This document shows, one piece after another, positions 14,625-18,782 of a stretch of DNA of 18,782 nt. The position numbers and the translations under genes were made by a program. The notes below the pieces were generated by a model. The model had not been told where the DNA came from and searched no databases. It worked only from the letters and a program-made list of their open reading frames with translations. The DNA lies in contig CALCJF010000020.1 in the NCBI GenBank assembly GCA_937967375.1, positions 1 to 18,782 on the forward strand. The letters are read 5' to 3'. The DNA is from an uncultured Leucobacter sp. (lineage in GTDB: Bacteria > Actinomycetota > Actinomycetes > Actinomycetales > Microbacteriaceae). Position 1 is the stretch's first letter; the number at the start of each line of letters is the position of its first letter.

Positions 14625-16121
14625 GTGACCGCAGAAAAAGAATCGCCATTCGACGCGCCAGTCTCGCCCGAGACTTCTGCCGCGCAGATTTCAGGCGAGA
14701 AGCAGAAGCTGCTTCGACCCCGCCACGTGACAATGATTACGCTCGGCGGCATCATCGGCGCGAGCCTCTTCGTTGGGTCGGGCAACGTGATTCGTTCGGT
14801 CGGGCCGGCCGCGATCATCTCGTATCTCATCGGCGGTTTGCTCGTCTTTCTCGCTATGCGCATGCTTGGCGAGATGGCCGCGGCGCGCCCGGCAATCGGT
14901 TCGTTCATGGAGTACGCCCGGGTGGGCCTCGGCGACTGGGCCGCCTACCTCGTGGGGTGGCTCTACTGGTACTTCTGGGTTGGCGTGCTCGCGTACGAAG
15001 CGGTGCTAGGCGGCGAAACGTTGCAGGCCTGGCTTCCGTTCCTGCCCTCGTGGGCCTGGTCGCTGTTGCTGCTTGCGATCTTCGTTGCCACGAACCTCAT
15101 CTCGGTGCGCACGTTCGGCGAGGTCGAGTTCTGGCTGGCCAGCATCAAGGTGCTCGCGATCGTGGTGTTCCTCAGCGCAGGCGTGCTGTTCGCTTTCGGT
15201 TTCTGGCCCGGTGCGAGCTTCTCCGTGCCGAACCTCTGGGAGCACGGCGGCTTCGCCCCCAACGGTGTCGGCATTGCGCTGACCGGCGTGGCGCTCGTGA
15301 TCTTCTCGTACTTCGGAACTGAGATCGCGGTCATGGCGGCGGCAGAATCAGAGAACCCTGCGAAGGGCATTCGACAGGCGACGAGCACCGTGATCTGGCG
15401 TATCCTGCTCTTCTTCGTCGGCGCCGTCTTCGTGATCGTGACCGTCATTCCCTGGAACGAGCTCCCAGCTCCGACCGACGTCACGAACGCACCGTTCACG
15501 CTCGTGTTCGCGAAGTTCGGCCTGCCTGGTGCCGCTGTCATCATGCAGCTGATCATCTTCACCGCCGTGATCTCGGTGCTGAACTCGGGCCTCTACTCGG
15601 CTTCTCGCATGTTCAGCGCGCTTGCCACACAGGGTTTCGCGCCCAAGATCATGGCGAAGAAATCGAAGCGAGGCGTTCCGGTTGCGGCCCTACTGGCGTC
15701 GACTGTCGGCGGCGTCATTGCGACGATCATGAATTTTGCGGCGCCAGGATCAGGCATCTTCGAGTTCATCATGAACTCGGCGGGCCTCGTCGCACTGTTC
15801 GTCTACATCTTCATTGCGCTGACGCAGATGCGCATGCGCCAGAAGATGACCCCCGAAGAAGCTGCCGGCCTCAAGCTCAAGATGTGGCTGCACCCCTGGC
15901 TCAACATTCTGCTCATTGCTGCGATCCTCGCCGTGCTGATCGTGATGTTGACGACCGAAGCAGGACGTACGCAGGTCTGGACGAGCCTGATCGCAACGGG
16001 TGCGCTCGTCATCGGCTGGCCCTTCGTGGCGCGCAATCTGAAGCGAAAGCAAGCAGCGGGCGCGATCTCGGAAGAGGTGCGGGGCGACGAGCACACTGGC
16101 GAAGAAATCGTGTCTCACTAG
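14625..16121 (+). CDS. Amino-acid permease, AAT/GabP-like APC family
   Basis: About 498 residues with twelve hydrophobic segments; a proton-coupled amino-acid importer of the cytoplasmic membrane. The first helix has GGIIGASLFVGSG, the unwound substrate-binding stretch of the APC fold, followed by FLAMRMLGEMAAARPAIGSF, then GWLYWYFW and later SYFGTEIAVMAAAESENP, all typical of the AAT group that includes GabP and related carriers. The substrate is not predictable. GTG 14625 is preferred because GAGGG lies six bases upstream (14614-14618); GTG 14595 would add ten residues. It stands alone with its own promoter, between the tRNA debris and a large hairpin. Confidence 0.9.
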   Translation: MTAEKESPFDAPVSPETSAAQISGEKQKLLRPRHVTMITLGGIIGASLFVGSGNVIRSVGPAAIISYLIGGLLVFLAMRMLGEMAAARPAIGSFMEYARVGLGDWAAYLVGWLYWYFWVGVLAYEAVLGGETLQAWLPFLPSWAWSLLLLAIFVATNLISVRTFGEVEFWLASIKVLAIVVFLSAGVLFAFGFWPGASFSVPNLWEHGGFAPNGVGIALTGVALVIFSYFGTEIAVMAAAESENPAKGIRQATSTVIWRILLFFVGAVFVIVTVIPWNELPAPTDVTNAPFTLVFAKFGLPGAAVIMQLIIFTAVISVLNSGLYSASRMFSALATQGFAPKIMAKKSKRGVPVAALLASTVGGVIATIMNFAAPGSGIFEFIMNSAGLVALFVYIFIALTQMRMRQKMTPEEAAGLKLKMWLHPWLNILLIAAILAVLIVMLTTEAGRTQVWTSLIATGALVIGWPFVARNLKRKQAAGAISEEVRGDEHTGEEIVSH

Positions 16122-16135
16122 CGGCAAGAGTCACG

Positions 16136-16178
16136 TTGGAGCCGGCGATAGTTGCAAGATGCGCATCGTCGGCTCCAA
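16136..16178 (+). terminator. Large hairpin after the permease gene
   Basis: TTGGAGCCGGCGAT / ATCGTCGGCTCCAA is a 14-bp stem with one G-T pair and a 15-base loop. It starts 14 bases after the permease stop. There is no T run, so it may act as a weak terminator, an mRNA 3'-end stabiliser or a small RNA. Confidence 0.5.
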
Positions 16179-16186
16179 TGTTCCGC

Positions 16187-16192
16187 TACACT
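16187..16192 (+). promoter_or_regulatory. -10 box for tRNA-Pro
   Basis: TACACT fits TANNNT and lies 19 bases before the tRNA. No good -35 is seen because the hairpin occupies that position. Confidence 0.45.
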
Positions 16193-16211
16193 TGCAGGGT
16201 TGTCTTCTTTC

Positions 16212-16286
16212 CGGGGTATAGCTCAGCTTGGCTAGAGCGCCCGCTTTGGGAGCGGGAGGTCGCAGGTTCGAATCCTGTTACCCCGA
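16212..16286 (+). tRNA. tRNA-Pro(TGG)
   Basis: Acceptor CGGGGTA / TACCCCG, anticodon stem CCCGC / GCGGG with loop TTTGGGA (TGG), T arm GCAGG-TTCGAAT-CCTGT, discriminator A. CCA is not encoded. Confidence 0.97.
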
Positions 16287-16288
16287 CA

Positions 16289-16303
16289 CGGGCCGCAGGC
16301 CCG
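16289..16303 (+). terminator. Short hairpin after tRNA-Pro
   Basis: CGGGCC-GCA-GGCCCG is a perfect 6-bp stem right after the tRNA. With no T run, some read-through into tig is likely. Confidence 0.35.
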
Positions 16304-16348
16304 CGACACCGATACACGACTGACAACCGAGATATTTGAGAGGCCAAA

Positions 16349-17845
16349 TTGCCGAAGACAAACGTAGAGAAGCTGAGCCCCACCCGGGTCAAGCTCTCGG
16401 TCGACATCACCATCGCCGATCTCGAGCCCTTCCTGAAGCAGGCTTACAAGACCATCTCGGAGCAGGTGTCGATCCCCGGCTTCCGCAAGGGTCACGTACC
16501 GGCACCGATCATCGATCAGCGCGTTGGCCGTCAGGCAGTTATCGAGCAGGCCGTCAATGACTCGCTCGATTCGTTCTTCCAGGCTGCACTCGCAGAGACC
16601 GATACCCAGCCCATGGGCCGCCCGTCGGCTGACGTCGAGAAGTGGCTCGACCCGAAGGACGCGAAGAGCGAAATGACGCTCGTGTTCGAGGTCGAGGCTC
16701 GCCCCGAGTTCAAGCTGCCCAAGTACGACGGCCTCAAGATCGAGGTCGATAACGCTGAGGTCGGCGACGACGCAGTTGAGACCGAGCTGACCAAGCTGCG
16801 CGAGCGCTTCGGCAACCTCGTCACCGTCGATCGCCCCGCGAAGAACGGCGACTTCGTCGAGCTCGACCTCGTGGCGCGCATCGACGGCAACGACGTCGAC
16901 CAGGAGAGCGGCGTGTCGTACGAGGTTGGCGCGGGCAATATGCTCGTCGGCCTTGATGAGGCAGTCGAGACCCTCACCGCTGGTGAGAGCACCACCTTCA
17001 CGTCGCAGCTGCTCGGCGGCGACTACGAGGGCCAGGACGCCGAGGTCGAGGTATCGATCACCGCTGTGAAGGAGCGCGAGCTCGCGGCTGCAGACGACGA
17101 TTTCGCACAGCTCGCGAGCGAGTTCGACACCATTGCAGAGCTGCGCGAGAGCCTGGCCGAGCAGGTTGCTCAAGCCGCAGTGTTCGCTCAGGGCCGCCAG
17201 GCACGCGACATCTTCACCGAGACCCTCATCGAGAAGGCCGGTATTCCGGTCAGCGAAGAGCTCGTCGAAGAAGAGGTGCACCGTCACCTCGAGGGTGAGG
17301 GTCGTCTCGAGGACGACGAGCACCGTGCAGAAGTTCGCGAGTCGACCGAGAAGCAGCTCGCGCTGCAGCTGCTGCTCGACGCGATCGTCGATGCCGAGCA
17401 GATCACTCCGACGCAGAACGAGCTGTCGCAGTACATCTTCCAGTCGGCGCAGCAGTACGGCATGGATCCGAGCCAGTTCATTCAGGCGATCAGCCAGGGC
17501 AACCAGATGGGCATGATCCTCGGTGAGGTCACCCGCAACAAGGCCCTCGCAGTTGCGCTCTCGAAGGCCAAGGTTGTCGACAAGAACGGCAAGGCCGTCG
17601 ATCTCAGCGAGTTCACCGCTGTTGACGATGAAGAGGTCGCAGAGGTCGTCGGCGAAGCCGAAGAGATCGTCGAGGCTGCAGAGACCGAAGCCAAGCCGAA
17701 GAAGGCTCCCGCGAAGAAGAAGGCTGCTGCAGAGAGCGACTCGGCAGACGACGCTGAGGCAAAGAAGGCCGCTCGTTCGGCCGCTGCGAAGAAGGCAGCT
17801 GCAACCCGCGCCGCAAAGAAGGCTGCTGAAGAAGCCGGCGAGTAA
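16349..17845 (+). CDS. tig: Trigger factor (ribosome-bound chaperone) with Lys/Ala-rich tail
   Basis: A 498-residue peptidyl-prolyl isomerase and chaperone at the ribosomal exit tunnel. The ribosome-docking signature GFRKG is at 44-48. A PPIase domain follows (about 160-245), then the helical C-terminal domain. After residue about 420 comes an acidic stretch (DDEEVAEVVGEAEE), then from 449 a tail of KPKKAPAKKKAAA and AKKAA-type repeats like those of histone H1-like proteins. E. coli trigger factor has 432 residues, so about 50 are extra. The start is TTG with GAGAGG at 16338-16343, five bases away. It precedes clpP1P2, a common actinobacterial order. Confidence 0.96.
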   Translation: MPKTNVEKLSPTRVKLSVDITIADLEPFLKQAYKTISEQVSIPGFRKGHVPAPIIDQRVGRQAVIEQAVNDSLDSFFQAALAETDTQPMGRPSADVEKWLDPKDAKSEMTLVFEVEARPEFKLPKYDGLKIEVDNAEVGDDAVETELTKLRERFGNLVTVDRPAKNGDFVELDLVARIDGNDVDQESGVSYEVGAGNMLVGLDEAVETLTAGESTTFTSQLLGGDYEGQDAEVEVSITAVKERELAAADDDFAQLASEFDTIAELRESLAEQVAQAAVFAQGRQARDIFTETLIEKAGIPVSEELVEEEVHRHLEGEGRLEDDEHRAEVRESTEKQLALQLLLDAIVDAEQITPTQNELSQYIFQSAQQYGMDPSQFIQAISQGNQMGMILGEVTRNKALAVALSKAKVVDKNGKAVDLSEFTAVDDEEVAEVVGEAEEIVEAAETEAKPKKAPAKKKAAAESDSADDAEAKKAARSAAAKKAAATRAAKKAAEEAGE

Positions 17846-17863
17846 CTCCCGCTTCATTCACAC

Positions 17864-17908
17864 GAGGATCCCTCGTGCTCTGAGAATTTCAGAGTGCGGG
17901 GGATCCTC
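17864..17908 (+). terminator. Nested hairpin after tig
   Basis: The outer stem GAGGATCCC (17864-17872) / GGGATCCTC (17900-17908) encloses an inner stem CTCTGA (17878-17883) / TCAGAG (17889-17894). It sits 18 bases after the tig stop and is followed by TGCTTTCTG, a poor T tract. Probably a terminator between tig and clpP1. Confidence 0.6.
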
Positions 17909-17946
17909 TGCTTTCTGCGAACTTTTTGCCGTGCTCGGCGCACGAG

Positions 17947-17963
17947 AAACGCCGTGGGCGAAC
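17947..17963. promoter_or_regulatory. Putative ClgR operator upstream of clpP1
   Basis: AAACGCCGTGGGCGAAC contains CGC-N5-GCG flanked by A/T-rich positions and a final AAC, close to the ClgR site known from corynebacteria, streptomycetes and mycobacteria. It is about 65 bases before the clpP1 ATG. ClgR is an established activator of clpP1P2 in those groups; its action here is inferred. Confidence 0.6.
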
Positions 17964-18027
17964 AGCGGCAATTCCTTGCGATTCTGTCGGTAGCCTCGTA
18001 GCAGGCACGAATTGAAGGAGTGCAGCT

Positions 18028-18612
18028 ATGGCTGAACCGATGGCGCCGAACAGTGTGTTCGAGCGACTGCTGAAAGATCGCATCATCTGGCTTGGATCAG
18101 AGGTGCGTGACGAGAACGCGAACGAGATCTGCGCCAAGATTCTGCTGCTGGCGGCAGAAGACCCTGAGGCAGATATCTACCTGTACATCAACTCGCCCGG
18201 CGGTTCGATCACCGCGGGCATGGCGATCTACGACACGATGAGCTTCGTGCCGAACGACATCGTGACGGTTGGTATCGGTATGGCAGCATCAATGGGGCAG
18301 TTCTTGCTCACCGCTGGCACCAAGGGCAAGCGTTACATCACCCCGAACGCGCGGGTGTTGCTGCACCAGCCGCACGGTGGCTTCGGTGGCACCGCGAGCG
18401 ACATTCAGACGCAGGCGCAGCTTATCACCTCGATGAAGAACCGCCTCGCTGAGATCACCGCCGCGCAGACAGGCAAGACTGTCGAGCAGATCAACGCAGA
18501 TGGCGACCGCGACCGCTGGTTCAGCGCCGAAGAGGCGCTCGAGTACGGTTTCGTCGATTTCATTCGCGACTCAGCGAGCGACGTCGTCGGTGGCGGCGGC
18601 ACCAAGAAGTAG
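18028..18612 (+). CDS. clpP1: ATP-dependent Clp protease proteolytic subunit 1
   Basis: A 194-residue serine protease subunit that forms the barrel of the Clp protease with ClpP2 and is fed by ClpX or ClpC. The catalytic triad is S88 (GMAASMG), H113 (LLHQPHGG) and D162 (GDRDRWF). YLYINSPGGS is the oxyanion and substrate strand. In actinobacteria ClpP1 and ClpP2 form a mixed tetradecamer. ATG 18028 has AAGGAG seven bases upstream. A TAGCCT box (17991-17996) may be the -10. The C-terminus ends GGGGTKK. clpP2 follows after 24 bases, so the two form an operon. Confidence 0.96.
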   Translation: MAEPMAPNSVFERLLKDRIIWLGSEVRDENANEICAKILLLAAEDPEADIYLYINSPGGSITAGMAIYDTMSFVPNDIVTVGIGMAASMGQFLLTAGTKGKRYITPNARVLLHQPHGGFGGTASDIQTQAQLITSMKNRLAEITAAQTGKTVEQINADGDRDRWFSAEEALEYGFVDFIRDSASDVVGGGGTKK

Positions 18613-18636
18613 CACGAAGGCATACAGGAGACATTG

Positions 18637-18782
18637 ATGCATAACACTCAGCCACAGGCCGGCGTTTCGCCCCTGATGATGCCGAACTCCAGGTACGTGC
18701 TGCCGCAGTTCGAAGAGCGGACCACCTACGGCACCAGGTTCACCGACCCCTACGCGAAGCTGTTCGAAGATCGCATCATCTT
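18637..18782 (+). CDS. clpP2: ATP-dependent Clp protease proteolytic subunit 2, 3' end cut off by window
   Basis: The first 48 codons are present. The start MHNTQPQAGVSPLMMPNSRY is followed by VLPQFEERTTYG and DPYAKLFEDRII, the ClpP2 N-terminus of actinobacteria (short propeptide, then the axial loop and the LFEDRII strand). AGGAG lies six bases before the ATG. It should be cotranscribed with clpP1 as its obligate partner. Confidence 0.92.
   Translation, partial: MHNTQPQAGVSPLMMPNSRYVLPQFEERTTYGTRFTDPYAKLFEDRII

Noticed and set aside
16232..17857. 541-residue open frame on the minus strand
   Set aside because: Shadow of tig that also runs through tRNA-Pro; Leu-rich translation of antisense codons.

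Overview
The window comes from a high-GC actinobacterium, most likely of the family Microbacteriaceae; the genus cannot be fixed. The signs are GTG and TTG starts, AGGAGG-type or leaderless starts behind TANNNT-like -10 boxes, a ClpP1/ClpP2 pair behind a ClgR-like operator, an actinobacterial-type thrS/HIT pair, and a trigger factor with a long Lys/Ala tail. It is almost entirely chromosomal housekeeping sequence. No mobile-element genes, CRISPR array, defence cassette or biosynthetic cluster is visible.

Layout. 1-93: 3' part of tRNA-Val(GAC) and its terminator. 184-2067: a small unknown protein, a GNAT acetyltransferase (minus) and an unknown four-helix membrane protein (plus). 1995-2771 (minus): phosphatidylcholine synthase, whose end overlaps the membrane-protein gene tail-to-tail. 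2844-6842 (plus): thrS, HIT-family Ap4A phosphorylase, yebC and ruvC, closely packed; ruvAB do not follow ruvC. 6855-8394 (minus): recO then uppS. 8463-12914 (plus): a tRNA-dihydrouridine synthase gene, dgt and dnaG. 12966-13814: a lone ABC ATPase. 13931-14167: tRNA-Asn(GTT) and tRNA-Gly(TCC), each with a terminator. 14168-14624: about 450 bases without a gene, holding partial copies of the tRNA-Gly 3' end and several small hairpins. 14625-16121: amino-acid permease. 16212-17845: tRNA-Pro(TGG) and tig. 18028-18782: clpP1 and the start of clpP2.

How the genes work together. Most belong to core information processing and protein quality control: tRNA charging and Ap4A turnover (thrS, HIT), translation or regulation (yebC), recombination and repair (ruvC, recO), cell-wall lipid carrier synthesis (uppS), tRNA modification (dus), dNTP control and replication priming (dgt, dnaG), and nascent-chain folding and proteolysis (tig, clpP1P2). 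The pcs gene suggests phosphatidylcholine in the membrane, made from host- or environment-derived choline.

The best candidates for something undescribed are non-coding. One is a small palindromic element (GAGAACGC-ATC-GCGTTCTC) present twice, exactly 60 bases apart, between dgt and dnaG, and again, shortened, downstream of tRNA-Gly. The other is the cluster of tRNA-Gly 3'-end copies, which looks like an old integration site. I do not see a convincing new multi-gene system.
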